From Rhizobium sp. Root708 (lineage in GTDB: Bacteria; Pseudomonadota; Alphaproteobacteria; Rhizobiales; Rhizobiaceae), in the NCBI RefSeq assembly GCF_001429725.1, contig NZ_LMHV01000042.1:124073-188072 (forward strand): a stretch of DNA of 64,000 bases. The letters are read 5' to 3'. The first letter of the stretch is position 1; each line of letters begins with the position of its first letter. Positions 1 to 8,817 of the stretch are shown here, one piece after another. A program made the translations under genes and the position numbers. The notes beneath the pieces are model-generated. The model saw only the letters and a program-made list of their open reading frames with translations, ran no database searches and was not told where the DNA came from.

Positions 1-1207
1 TCTCATAGGCCTTCAGGAAGGCCGTGAAGGCCCGCTTGGTCGGCTCGCCGGCGATCGGATCGAGTTCAATGGCGCCGATCAGGCCGGTGTTCCTGATGTC
101 GATGACATTGGGGCAATCCTTCAGGGAGTGCAGCGCGTCGGCCCAGTAATCGGAGAGCTCGGCTGCGCGGGTCAGCAGCCCTTCTTCCTTATAGGTGTCG
201 AGCGTGCCGAGAGCCGCGGCGCAGGCAATCGGGTTGCCCGAATAGGTATAGCCGTGGAAGAACTCGATCATGTGCTCAGGGCCGTTCATGAACGCGTCAT
301 GGATCTCCCCTGTCACGAACACCGCACCCATCGGGATGACACCGTTGGTCAGGCCCTTTGCGGTGGTGATCATATCAGGCTTGACGTCGTAATACTGCGC
401 GGCGAACGGGGCGCCGAGGCGGCCGAAACCGGTGATGACTTCGTCGAAGATCAGGAGGATGCCGTGCTTGGTGCAGATTTCGCGGAGCTTCTGCAGGTAG
501 CCCTTCGGCGGGATCAGGACGCCGGTCGAGCCGGCGATCGGCTCGACGATGACGGCAGCGATTGTCGAGGCGTCGTGCAGGGTGACGATGCGTTCGAGTT
601 CCGTCGCCAGATCGCCGCCATGCTCCGGCTGGCCGCGGGTGAATGCGTTCTTGCCCGGCTGATGCGTATGCGGCATGTGGTCGACGCCTGTCAGCAGCGT
701 GCCGAACATCTTGCGGTTGGAAACGATGCCGCCGACGGAGATGCCGCCGAAGTTGACGCCGTGATAGCCGCGCTCGCGGCCGATGAGACGGAAGCGCGAA
801 CCGTTGCCCTTCACGCGATGGTAGGCGAGGGCGACCTTCAGCGCAGTCTCGACCGATTCAGACCCTGAATTGGTGTAGAGAACATGGTCCATGCCCTCGG
901 GCGCGATATCGACGAGGCGGTTTGCTAGTTCGAAGGCCTTCGGATGGCCAAGCTGGAAGGCCGGCGCATAATCGAGTTCGCCAGCCTGTTCACGGATCGC
1001 CTCGGTGATCTTCGGGCGGCAGTGGCCAGCATTGACGCACCAGAGGCCGGCGGTGCCGTCGAGCACCTGGCGGCCGTCATGGGTCTGGTAGTACATGTCC
1101 TTCGCGCCGACGAAGAGACGCGGTTCCTTCTTGAACTGCCGGTTCGCAGTGAAGGGCATCCAAAAGGCCCGAAGGTCGTTTGGCGTGGTGTTGAGGCGAT
1201 TGGACAT
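1..1207 (-). CDS. omega-amino acid (beta-alanine)--pyruvate aminotransferase, C-terminus cut by window edge
   Basis: A class III PLP-dependent transaminase that moves the amino group of beta-alanine or another omega-amino acid or amine to pyruvate. About 402 residues are visible on the minus strand and the frame runs off the left edge, so the C-terminus is missing. Seen: the family-typical GTAGLWCVNAGH near residue 45, the PLP phosphate-binding SGSES, the FDEVITGFGR motif with the PLP-pairing aspartate, and TTAKGLTNG carrying the catalytic lysine. I start it at 1207 because GGAGAA lies four bases upstream; an in-frame ATG at 1219 would swallow that ribosome site. Substrate is inferred from motif similarity; other omega-transaminases are close. 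Confidence 0.85.
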   Translation of the reverse strand, partial: MSNRLNTTPNDLRAFWMPFTANRQFKKEPRLFVGAKDMYYQTHDGRQVLDGTAGLWCVNAGHCRPKITEAIREQAGELDYAPAFQLGHPKAFELANRLVDIAPEGMDHVLYTNSGSESVETALKVALAYHRVKGNGSRFRLIGRERGYHGVNFGGISVGGIVSNRKMFGTLLTGVDHMPHTHQPGKNAFTRGQPEHGGDLATELERIVTLHDASTIAAVIVEPIAGSTGVLIPPKGYLQKLREICTKHGILLIFDEVITGFGRLGAPFAAQYYDVKPDMITTAKGLTNGVIPMGAVFVTGEIHDAFMNGPEHMIEFFHGYTYSGNPIACAAALGTLDTYKEEGLLTRAAELSDYWADALHSLKDCPNVIDIRNTGLIGAIELDPIAGEPTKRAFTAFLKAYE

Positions 1208-1470
1208 GCTGTTCTCCATGGCCGTTTCGGAGGCCGTTCCCGTTATTCGGCTGAGGCAGTTTTTTACTGCCCGGTCAAATTATCAGGGACTGTCCGGGCG
1301 TCAAGCGGACGAAAGGGGAACTTGCGGAGCGCCTTGCCGGCACGAAAACGACGACCGACAAATCAGATTTGCCGGTCGAAAAATATAGGAAAGGTGCTGA
1401 AAAATAGAGTGCCACTCCATTCGTCGGCGGAGCGGCTTATCGGCAGACCTAATTGGCTGCCGGCGTATTG

Positions 1471-1788
1471 TTACGCGGCCGACTTGGCGCGCAGCGGCGC
1501 GGCATAGATTTCGGTCAGCGTTTCGAGAATGCGGATAACCTGCTCGGAGCTGCTGGAATAGTAGATGGTCTGGGCATCGCGGCGGGTCTTCACCAGCTTC
1601 TGGGCGCGCAGCTTGGACAGGTGCTGCGACAGAGCCGACTGGCTGAGGCCGACTTCGGTGGCAAGCGCGCCAACCGGAATTTCGCCTTTGACGAGATTGC
1701 AGAGAATAAGCAGTCGCTTCGGGTTCGCCATCGCTGACAGCAGTGCAGCTGCAACGTTGGCGTTCTCACTCAAATCAATTGAGTCCAT
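1471..1788 (-). CDS. ArsR/SmtB-type transcriptional regulator, NolR-like
   Basis: A 105-residue winged helix-turn-helix repressor. The core reads LLSAMANPKRLLIL, then GLSQSALSQHLSKLRAQ (recognition helix, about residues 46-62) and RRDAQTIYYSSSS, a pattern shared with rhizobial NolR, which controls nodulation, growth and conjugation genes. No cysteine metal site of the ArsR kind is evident, which also fits NolR. The start at 1788 follows GGGAAGA; a longer frame reaches 1863 without a ribosome site. It lies 98 bases downstream of a HugZ-like gene on the same strand. Whether it is the NolR orthologue or a paralogue cannot be settled here. Confidence 0.8.
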   Translation of the reverse strand: MDSIDLSENANVAAALLSAMANPKRLLILCNLVKGEIPVGALATEVGLSQSALSQHLSKLRAQKLVKTRRDAQTIYYSSSSEQVIRILETLTEIYAAPLRAKSAA

Positions 1789-1886
1789 AATGATCTTCCC
1801 TTTGAAACAGATTTCAAAAACGCACGCGTCGGCCCAAAACTGGGGGACGGCGAAAACTATCAAGACCCTCTCAAGATTGTATATAG

Positions 1887-2642
1887 CTAAATTTCAGGTA
1901 TTGAGTATTTTATGTTAGATATATGTGAATAAACTGCGTCGAGCGTCAGGGCGATTTCGCTAAACTCCTGACGCAGCAGGGAATCTCCCGAAATAACGTC
2001 AAAACCGGCACAATCGATTCCACATATGTACCAGTCGGTACCGTTGTGTTTCTTGAGAGCGCGCGCAGTACGTGTCGGCAACTCGGGGTCGGCGGCTATT
2101 AAATCTCGCACTACGGCAGCCGCCCGCTCGGAGAGAGCCTCATTGGCGGGCGAACGAATCGTCAGGTCGTCAGCCTGCAGGATGTAGGCGCGACCGAAGC
2201 CGCCGTTGAGGCTGGCTGTTTGCGGCAGGAGCCGGAAGAAACGGAAGTCTGGAAAATCGACGTAGAGCTTCGCCTTCGGATGCCGGCTGAGGAACCGCGT
2301 GCGGATGCGATCGTGTGCAGCGCTGTAGCGCTCGACCGGCTCGGCGATGCATTGCGTGCTCAATCGCGCATAGGCAAGCGGATCGCCTTTGCCGGGTTCG
2401 CCCGTCAACAGAGAGGCCCGCTGATCGGCCAGCAGGGCGCGGGTGTGCGTCGAAAGGCCTGAAACCAGGATGACGGGCACGCCGTCTATATCGGTGCCGA
2501 GCAGAACGCGACTGGAGAAGGGGAAACCGGTCTCGGGGTCGAGAACGGCAATAGCGGCATAACGCGCGGAACGAAGCAAAACGCGCGCAAGTTTGCGCGC
2601 GTCGTCGTCGGTGTCTCTTAAAACGGAAGCTTGATCTTTCAT
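1887..2642 (-). CDS. HugZ-like pyridoxamine-phosphate-oxidase-fold protein (haem utilisation family)
   Basis: A 251-residue protein with an N-terminal split-barrel, flavin/haem-binding PNPOx-like domain (residues about 20-150) and a C-terminal DUF2470-type domain. Relatives include HugZ, which degrades haem to free iron, but many family members are uncharacterised. The ATG at 2642 gives the usual family N-terminus (MKDQASVLRDTDDDARKLA). A TTG at 2678 would overlap the choV stop and add 12 residues. It sits directly behind choV on the same strand and may be co-transcribed. The link to haem is by family only, although a haem receptor gene lies 11 kb away. Confidence 0.75.
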   Translation of the reverse strand: MKDQASVLRDTDDDARKLARVLLRSARYAAIAVLDPETGFPFSSRVLLGTDIDGVPVILVSGLSTHTRALLADQRASLLTGEPGKGDPLAYARLSTQCIAEPVERYSAAHDRIRTRFLSRHPKAKLYVDFPDFRFFRLLPQTASLNGGFGRAYILQADDLTIRSPANEALSERAAAVVRDLIAADPELPTRTARALKKHNGTDWYICGIDCAGFDVISGDSLLRQEFSEIALTLDAVYSHISNIKYSIPEI

Positions 2643-2674
2643 GTCCACTTTTCTGGCGGAAGCGGACGGAAGGA

Positions 2675-3724
2675 TCAAGCCTGTTCTTTGCGGCGGTGCT
2701 GCGTCAGGCCGTTGACGATATCCTGAGAGGAAATCGTACCGATGATCGCGCCATTTTCGACGACGCCGATGCTACCGGGATTGCGCGACAATGCATCGAG
2801 GATATCGACGAGCGGCGTTTCCGCACGGGCGGTGCCGCTGACGCTGGCGCCGGCTGCTTCGCCGAGACCCGGCTGCATGACGTCCTGCGCCGTCAGCATG
2901 CTGATCGGGTTCATGTGCTGCACGAAGTCAGCCACGTACTGATCGGCCGGGTTCTTGACGATATCCTGCGGTGTGCCGCACTGGATGATGCGTCCGCCCT
3001 CCATGATGGCGATGCGGTTGCCGATGCGGAAGGCCTCGTCCAGATCGTGGCTGACGAAAAGGATTGTCTTCTTCAGACGCCGCTGGAACTCCAGCAGTTC
3101 GTCCTGCAGGCGCGTGCGGATCAACGGGTCGAGGGCCGAGAACGGCTCGTCCATCAGCAGGATCGGTGCGCCGGTGGCGAATGCACGCGCGAGACCGACA
3201 CGTTGCTGCATGCCGCCGGAGAGCTCGTTGACCTTGCGGTCGGCCCACTTCGTCAGGTTCACCAGTTCCAGTTGCTCGGCGACGCGTTCCTTGCGCTCCG
3301 CTTCGCCCATGCCGGCCAACTCCAGGCCGAAGCCGACATTATCGGCAACGGTACGCCACGGCAGCAGGGCGAACTGCTGGAAGACCATGGAGACGGTGTG
3401 CATGCGCAGGTCGCGCAGGCCCTTGGCATTGGTCTTGTAGGGGTTGCAGAGGCCGTTGGTGGTCGAGACGGTGACCTCGCCGCGTACGACGGGGGCGAGC
3501 CCGTTGACGGCGCGCAGCAGTGTCGATTTGCCCGAGCCGGACAAGCCCATCAGCACGAGGATTTCGCCCTCGTCGATCGAGAGGGAAGCATCCGCGACAC
3601 CGAGAACGAGGCCCGTGGCAGCGCCGATCTCGTCACGGGTCTTGCCCTGATCTGCCAGCGCCAGGGCGGCTTCCGGCTTGTCGCCGAAGACGATGCTGAC
3701 ATTGTCGAAACGAACAGCCGTCAT
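2675..3724 (-). CDS. choV: choline ABC transporter ATP-binding protein ChoV
   Basis: The 349-residue ATPase of the choline uptake system. Walker A is GLSGSGKST, the signature is LSGGMQQR, Walker B is ILLMDEPFSALD and the switch histidine is in FVSHDLDEA. The N-terminal insert before Walker A (FGDKPEAALALADQGKTRDE) and a C-terminal CBS-like region are typical of ChoV/ProV-type ATPases of quaternary-amine importers. The start overlaps the choW stop by four bases (ATGA), which implies translational coupling. Choline is the expected substrate because ChoX in the same operon keeps every known choline-cage residue. Confidence 0.9.
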   Translation of the reverse strand: MTAVRFDNVSIVFGDKPEAALALADQGKTRDEIGAATGLVLGVADASLSIDEGEILVLMGLSGSGKSTLLRAVNGLAPVVRGEVTVSTTNGLCNPYKTNAKGLRDLRMHTVSMVFQQFALLPWRTVADNVGFGLELAGMGEAERKERVAEQLELVNLTKWADRKVNELSGGMQQRVGLARAFATGAPILLMDEPFSALDPLIRTRLQDELLEFQRRLKKTILFVSHDLDEAFRIGNRIAIMEGGRIIQCGTPQDIVKNPADQYVADFVQHMNPISMLTAQDVMQPGLGEAAGASVSGTARAETPLVDILDALSRNPGSIGVVENGAIIGTISSQDIVNGLTQHRRKEQA

Positions 3725-4566
3725 GCGCCGTCTCCTTCACCCGCGGTGCGGAACATTCTGTCGAGGATGATTGCGAGGATGACGATGCAGAGGCCTGCCT
3801 CGAAGCCCTTGGCGACGTTGACGGTGTTGAGCGCCCGGACGACCGGCACGCCGAGGCCGTCGGCGCCAACCAGCGCCGCGATAACCACCATCGACAGCGA
3901 CAGCATGATGGTCTGCGTCACGCCGGCCATGATCTGCGGCGTCGCATAGGGAAGCTCGACCTTGCGCAGCACCTGTATCGGCGTCGCGCCGAAGGATTCG
4001 GCGGCTTCCACCAGCGAAGGCGGCGTCGAGATGATGCCGAGCCGCGTCAGGCGGATAGGAGCGGGAATGGCAAAAATGACCGTTGCGATCAGGCCAGGCA
4101 CCATGCCGAGGCCGAAAAGAATAAGCGCGGGAATGAGATAAACGAATGTCGGGATGGTCTGCATCAGGTCGAGGATCGGACGCAGCAGCGAATAGACCCA
4201 GGCTCGCCGGGCGGCGGCGATGCCGAGCGGGATTCCGACGATCATGCTGACGAACGTCGAGGCAAGCACGAGGGCCAGCGTTTCGGTCGTCTCCTTCCAG
4301 TATCCCTGGTTCATGATCAGCAGCAAGCCAAGACAGGAGAAGACGGCGACGACGAGCGACCGGCGCAGCCAGTAGGCGATCCCGCTGATGGCCAGAATCA
4401 CGATCAGCGGGTGCGGCTTCTGCAGGACGAACAACAACGCGGCGATGACGTGCGAGAGCACGAAAGCGAGCTCGTTGAAGAACCAGTCGGCGTTCGTGGT
4501 CAGCCAGTCCACGAAAGCTTTCGCCCATGGTCCGATCGGAATTTTAGCGTCAGTGATCCAGTTCAA
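3721..4566 (-). CDS. choW: choline ABC transporter permease ChoW
   Basis: A 281-residue inner-membrane permease of the BPD-transport family with about six hydrophobic segments. The EAA loop is seen as EAAESFGATPIQVLRKVELP followed by PQIMAGVTQTIMLSLSMVV. Gene order on the minus strand is choX, choW, choV. An 81-base gap with a strong hairpin separates it from choX, while it overlaps choV by four bases. That arrangement suits lower expression of permease and ATPase than of the binding protein. Confidence 0.9.
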   Translation of the reverse strand: MNWITDAKIPIGPWAKAFVDWLTTNADWFFNELAFVLSHVIAALLFVLQKPHPLIVILAISGIAYWLRRSLVVAVFSCLGLLLIMNQGYWKETTETLALVLASTFVSMIVGIPLGIAAARRAWVYSLLRPILDLMQTIPTFVYLIPALILFGLGMVPGLIATVIFAIPAPIRLTRLGIISTPPSLVEAAESFGATPIQVLRKVELPYATPQIMAGVTQTIMLSLSMVVIAALVGADGLGVPVVRALNTVNVAKGFEAGLCIVILAIILDRMFRTAGEGDGA

Positions 4567-4614
4567 GGGCTCGCCTATCCAGAAAGAACAACAATCAGTG
4601 CGGTGACAGGACGA

Positions 4615-4638
4615 GCGGGACGGCCTGAGCCGTCCCGC
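4615..4638 (-). promoter_or_regulatory. intercistronic hairpin between choX and choW
   Basis: A perfect 10-bp stem (GCGGGACGGC / GCCGTCCCGC) with a four-base CTGA loop lies just downstream of the choX stop, with a further GACAG/CTGTC pairing outside a five-base bulge. There is no T-run, so it is more likely an mRNA 3'-end stabiliser or partial attenuator that raises the binding protein to permease ratio than a full terminator. The structure is seen; the role is inferred. Confidence 0.6.
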
Positions 4639-4647
4639 CTGTCGTCA

Positions 4648-5604
4648 TCAGAGCCCGAGACTTTTCTTGACGGCAGGCAGGCCTTCGCCGCTGCCGTCAC
4701 GAGTCTTGACGCCTGCAAGCCACGGATCAAGCGCGGTCGGGTTGGCCTTCAGCCATTCCGTCGCAGCCTTTTCCGGCTCTTCGCCGTCGTTCAGGATCTT
4801 GCCCATCACCTGGTTTTCCATCTCGAGAGAGAAAACCATGTTCTTGAGGAGCGCGGCCACGTTCGGGCATTCGTTGAGATAGCCGGCCCGAACGTTGGTG
4901 AAGACCTTGGCGCCGCCGAAGTCGGGGCCGAAGACGTCGTCACCACCGGTGAGGTAGGTCAGCTTGAAGTTCTCGTTCATCGGATGGGGTTCCCAACCGA
5001 GGAAGACCACGGCCTTGCCTTCCTTCTCGGAGCGGGCCACCTGCGCCAGCATGCCCTGTTCGGAAGACTCGACGACCTCCATGCCCTTCAGGCCGAAGGT
5101 GTCCTTGTCGATCATGTCCATGACGAGGCGGTTGCCGTCGTTGCCGGGCTCGATACCGTAGATCTTGCCGCCAAGGTCATCCTTGTGGGCAGCGATGTCC
5201 TTGAAGTCCTTGATGCCGAGTTCAGCACCCTTGGCGTTGGTTGCCAGCGTGTACTTGGCGCCGACCAGGTTGGGGCCGAAGGACTCGACCGACTTGTCGT
5301 CCAGGAAGGGACGAACGTCCTTTTCCTGGGTCGGCATCCAGTTTCCGAGGAAGATATCCATGTCCTTGTTCTTCAGCGACTGATAGGTCACCGGAACCGA
5401 GAGAACCTTGATATCGGGGGTATAGCCAAGCCCCTTGAGGACCACCGCGGCAGTGGCCGTCGTGGAGGTGATGTCCGTCCAGCCAACGTCCGAAAAACGG
5501 ACGGTGGAGCAGCTGTCGGGATCTGCGGAAAAAGCGGCGGTTGCGACGGAGAGAGCGGCAACTGCTGTGGCGGTAATCAGTTTGAATGCGCTTGTCGTTT
5601 TCAT
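4648..5604 (-). CDS. choX: choline ABC transporter substrate-binding protein ChoX
   Basis: A 318-residue periplasmic binding protein with a signal peptide ending near AAFSA (residues 1-27). The residues forming the choline cage in S. meliloti ChoX (W43, D45, W90, Y119, W205, as I recall them) are all present one position earlier: W42, D44, W89, Y118 and W204. This is the strongest support for choline or acetylcholine as ligand. It is the first gene of choXWV and is transcribed divergently from tdk across a 237-bp gap. Choline taken up this way normally feeds glycine betaine synthesis or catabolism. Confidence 0.93.
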   Translation of the reverse strand: MKTTSAFKLITATAVAALSVATAAFSADPDSCSTVRFSDVGWTDITSTTATAAVVLKGLGYTPDIKVLSVPVTYQSLKNKDMDIFLGNWMPTQEKDVRPFLDDKSVESFGPNLVGAKYTLATNAKGAELGIKDFKDIAAHKDDLGGKIYGIEPGNDGNRLVMDMIDKDTFGLKGMEVVESSEQGMLAQVARSEKEGKAVVFLGWEPHPMNENFKLTYLTGGDDVFGPDFGGAKVFTNVRAGYLNECPNVAALLKNMVFSLEMENQVMGKILNDGEEPEKAATEWLKANPTALDPWLAGVKTRDGSGEGLPAVKKSLGL

Positions 5605-5841
5605 TTATAGACTCCCAGTCTTACGTTCCCAAGCCAATCACCAATAGCCGAGTTTTACAAGCGACCTCAGTGCATTTGCGCCGCATTGGACTATCCGATT
5701 GCGACGTGCCGCTTTTTCCTCGAATGCCGTGAATTATCGGGCTTTGCGGAATTTCTCCGGGTGAATTTCCTGTGGCTAATCGAAACTCCTCACTTTTCTT
5801 CGCCGTTTCGAACTTCCAAGAAGCATGGGACGGAGACAGTG

Positions 5842-6444
5842 ATGGCAAAACTCTATTTCAATTACTCGACCATGAACGCCGGCAAGTCGACCATGTTGCT
5901 GCAGGCGGCCTACAACTACGAAGAGCGCGGCATGCGCGTCGTGATGCTGATCGCAGCCTTCGACGAGCGGGTCGGGCGTGGGATCATCGGGTCGCGGATC
6001 GGTCTGCAGGCCGAGGCGATCGCCTTCGAACCGGACGCCGATCTTTTCTCGCTCATCGAGGATATGAGCGGCGGAGACGGCCCGATTGCCTGCATTTTTG
6101 TCGACGAAGCGCATTTCATGACGCGCGAGCACATCTGGCAGCTGGCCCGGATCGTCGATCGGATGAACATCCCCGTCATGGTTTATGGTCTTCGCACCGA
6201 TTTCCGGGGGCAGCTTTTCCCGGCCTCGCAGGAGCTCATGGCGATCTCCGATGAAATGCGCGAGGTGCGGACGATCTGCCACTGCGGCCGTAAGGCGACC
6301 ATGGTCGTGCGTCTCGACGGCAGCGGTAAGGTTGTCCGGGAAGGGGCGCAGATCGAAGTGGGCGGCAACGAGAAATATGTTTCGCTCTGCCGGCGTCACT
6401 GGGACGATGCGATCAACGGCGAGTGGATCGCCGAAGCGGTTTGA
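5842..6444 (+). CDS. tdk: thymidine kinase
   Basis: A 200-residue type II thymidine kinase that phosphorylates thymidine to dTMP for salvage. Walker A is NAGKST (residues 12-17), Walker B and the catalytic glutamate are in FVDEAHF, and the zinc ribbon cysteines are in TICHCGRK and SLCRRHW. ATG 5842 follows CGGAGACAG. An upstream in-frame extension to 5686 exists but lacks family similarity. It is followed on the same strand by two poorly known genes. Confidence 0.95.
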   Translation: MAKLYFNYSTMNAGKSTMLLQAAYNYEERGMRVVMLIAAFDERVGRGIIGSRIGLQAEAIAFEPDADLFSLIEDMSGGDGPIACIFVDEAHFMTREHIWQLARIVDRMNIPVMVYGLRTDFRGQLFPASQELMAISDEMREVRTICHCGRKATMVVRLDGSGKVVREGAQIEVGGNEKYVSLCRRHWDDAINGEWIAEAV

Positions 6445-6509
6445 CGCCGCCTGTTTTCTTTGCCTGAGCGAAAGGCTAATTTCGGTCATTCGATTCCTGG
6501 GGGCGTCCC

Positions 6510-7583
6510 GTGCGCAAGCCTTTCTCGTTCGACAGCTTATTTGAGGCCGCTCAGGTGCTGGCAGGCGAACTGCCGGGAACGGCAGCGCTGTGCAACGAAT
6601 TCGTCGGTGAGTTCGCCCGCGATCCGGCGGTTGGCGACGACGAGCGCTTCCTTGCGGAGAATACCCGCTTTCACGCTTTCATATCCGACGGCAGGGGATT
6701 GACCGATCTTCTGGCGGAACTCGTGTCGAGCCTCGATGCGCTGACGGTCAAGGTATCCGCCGATCTCGACAGCTTCCGTGGCCTGACGGCCTCCGAGCGG
6801 TTCATCGGGCGTTTCTCGCGCCAGCGGATGTGGCGCCGGCATGGCGCGCGGGTACGCGCGGCGCCGGTCGTGCAACGGCTGCAGGACCTGCTGGTCAAAT
6901 CGAATGCGATCGCCGGACTGATCCATATCTATCGTGCAAGCGCACAGGCCTATCACAAGGCCGCCGAGCGTAATCTGGTCGATATCGTCGAGCGCCGGCG
7001 CCGGCTTGTCGACGAGATCGACATTGCCCGCATCCGCATCAAGGAGCTGAATGCCAAGGCGCTGACGACGCAGGGCCGGATCGGTCTCTACGGCAGCAAG
7101 ACCGAGTGGGACCTGATGGAGCAGGAGCGCAGAGCCCTGAAGGACGAGGCGGAGCGGATTTCGTCACGGGAGCACGAGATGCGCGACGATAGCGAGCGAC
7201 GCGAGCGCTTCATCGGCATCTTCCAGCTTTTCGTCGACGAACTGAACATTCAGATCGGGCGCTGCAATGCCTTGATCCGCAAGTTGAGCATCGACACCGA
7301 GGAACGCCTGCTCATTTACCAGGCGCAGGTGGACACCGACATTCCAGGCTCGAAGGTACAGATTTCGGCGGAACTGTTTCCCAACATCGCCGAAGAAATC
7401 TCGCTGTTCGAGCGGAGCATGCTCCTGCCGCACGAGCTTGAACATCGCAAGCGAACTGCCGACGCCGCCTTCGACGAGCGCTTTCCCGCATTCGTGCAAG
7501 AGCGCAAAGGCGAGGCGCATGCGCCGCTCATCGACACGACCAGGATTTCGTCGCGCCTGCGGTTTCGCTTCCTTCGCTCGTAA
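6510..7583 (+). CDS. conserved hypothetical coiled-coil protein
   Basis: A 357-residue, charged, mostly helical protein with a GTG start. No signal peptide or membrane segment is evident. Residues about 150-260 are rich in Arg, Glu and Lys with heptad-like spacing (for example RRRRLVDEIDIARIRIKEL and EQERRALKDEAERIS), suggesting a long coiled coil. I do not recognise the family. It lies 65 bases after tdk and 98 bases before a membrane-anchored DUF2333 protein on the same strand, so the two may act together at the inner membrane. Confidence 0.75.
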   Translation: MRKPFSFDSLFEAAQVLAGELPGTAALCNEFVGEFARDPAVGDDERFLAENTRFHAFISDGRGLTDLLAELVSSLDALTVKVSADLDSFRGLTASERFIGRFSRQRMWRRHGARVRAAPVVQRLQDLLVKSNAIAGLIHIYRASAQAYHKAAERNLVDIVERRRRLVDEIDIARIRIKELNAKALTTQGRIGLYGSKTEWDLMEQERRALKDEAERISSREHEMRDDSERRERFIGIFQLFVDELNIQIGRCNALIRKLSIDTEERLLIYQAQVDTDIPGSKVQISAELFPNIAEEISLFERSMLLPHELEHRKRTADAAFDERFPAFVQERKGEAHAPLIDTTRISSRLRFRFLRS

Positions 7584-7681
7584 GTCCCGTCGAAGAAACA
7601 AGAATATCAGCATGATATTGTGATTTGGCAGGCAACGACATATCTCAATGCTCGAAACCTCTCGCCGCATAGGAGTGGACG

Positions 7682-8812
7682 ATGCTTGATCGGATTGCCG
7701 GCTTTTTCAGATCGATCGGAAGCGCGATCGGTCGCTGGTTGCGGCTTTTCGTGGCATGGGCTTTCTGGCCGTTCATGGCCGCGCGCGGCTGGTATGGAAA
7801 GCGGACATGGATGGTGAGGCTGCCGATCCTCGCATTTGCCGTGCTCCTCGTCGGCCTCTACGGCTACTTCTTCTGGCAGACGCAATCGTGGTCGGGCTTC
7901 AATCCGTCGTTCGTGGATCAGTATCGCCTTTCCGAACGGGCCGTTCCGGCAGGGCAGGAAATACCACCGACCGCGGGGGAGGCGACGCCTGCCGCAAAGA
8001 CCTGCCAACGCTCGGCCATCGTCGATGTCGCGGCGGACCTTACCGACTTCAACGTCAACCAGAACGCATGGATCTCCTCCATGCTGCTTTACCGGCTCGG
8101 CTTCTTCGGAATCGACTGGGACCACACGCCCTTCCTCGACAACAAGGCGTCGTTCCAGCGCGGCGTCAATCAGGCGATCCGGCGTACATCCGTCGAGCTC
8201 GTCGATACGCTTGGACGTGTGCGCGGTACATCAGGCATCAACAACGACCTGCAGAATGCGCGCGGCAATCTCCAGTTCGATGAGTACAGCTGGTATTTCG
8301 GTGTGAACCCGTTCGGGCCGAAGACGCCGACACCGAGCTATTATCGGTCGGCGATCGAAAGCCTGCGCAAGTTCAACGCCGACCTTGGTAGCTGCAACGC
8401 CGTGTTCGACGGTCGCGCCGACAACCTGATTCAGTTCATCGACCGTATTGCCAACGATCTCGGCAGCACGTCCGATGTGCTTGCCGAGCGCTCTGCCAAT
8501 CATTCGCGCGGTTGGTTCGATACGCGTGCCGACGACCGCTTCTGGTTCGCCTACGGTCAGCTCTACGCCTATTATGCAATCCTGAGTGCAGCGCAGTCCG
8601 ATTTCTCGAGAGTGGTGGCCGAGCGCAACCTCGGCGCGATTTTTTCAGCCACGACGAAGCAGTTTCAGGCGGCGTTGCGAATCCAGCCAGCGATTATTTC
8701 GAACGGTCGCGAGGACGGCTGGATCATGCCGAGCCATCTTGCGACCATGGGATTCTATATTTTGAGGGTGCGTTCGAACCTAGTCGAGATGCGGTCGGTA
8801 CTCGACCGCTGA
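7682..8812 (+). CDS. DUF2333 family membrane-anchored protein
   Basis: A 376-residue protein with one N-terminal transmembrane segment (about residues 44-62, LPILAFAVLLVGLYGYFFW) and a large, probably periplasmic domain. Conserved features include the NVNQNAWISSMLLYRLGFFGIDWDHTPF stretch (split here by position, residues about 125-150) and WYFGVNPFGP. I match it to DUF2333, whose function is not known. A ribosome site AGGAGTGG precedes ATG 7682. It follows the coiled-coil gene on the same strand and converges on the LuxR-type gene with only five bases between stops. Confidence 0.75.
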   Translation: MLDRIAGFFRSIGSAIGRWLRLFVAWAFWPFMAARGWYGKRTWMVRLPILAFAVLLVGLYGYFFWQTQSWSGFNPSFVDQYRLSERAVPAGQEIPPTAGEATPAAKTCQRSAIVDVAADLTDFNVNQNAWISSMLLYRLGFFGIDWDHTPFLDNKASFQRGVNQAIRRTSVELVDTLGRVRGTSGINNDLQNARGNLQFDEYSWYFGVNPFGPKTPTPSYYRSAIESLRKFNADLGSCNAVFDGRADNLIQFIDRIANDLGSTSDVLAERSANHSRGWFDTRADDRFWFAYGQLYAYYAILSAAQSDFSRVVAERNLGAIFSATTKQFQAALRIQPAIISNGREDGWIMPSHLATMGFYILRVRSNLVEMRSVLDR

Positions 8813-8817
8813 TCGGA

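Noticed and set aside
1876..1891. A match to the loose NolR box pattern upstream of the NolR-like gene (TTTAG-N9-AT on the minus strand)
   Set aside because: The pattern has few fixed bases and the match overlaps the end of the neighbouring gene, so chance is likely; autoregulation cannot be claimed.
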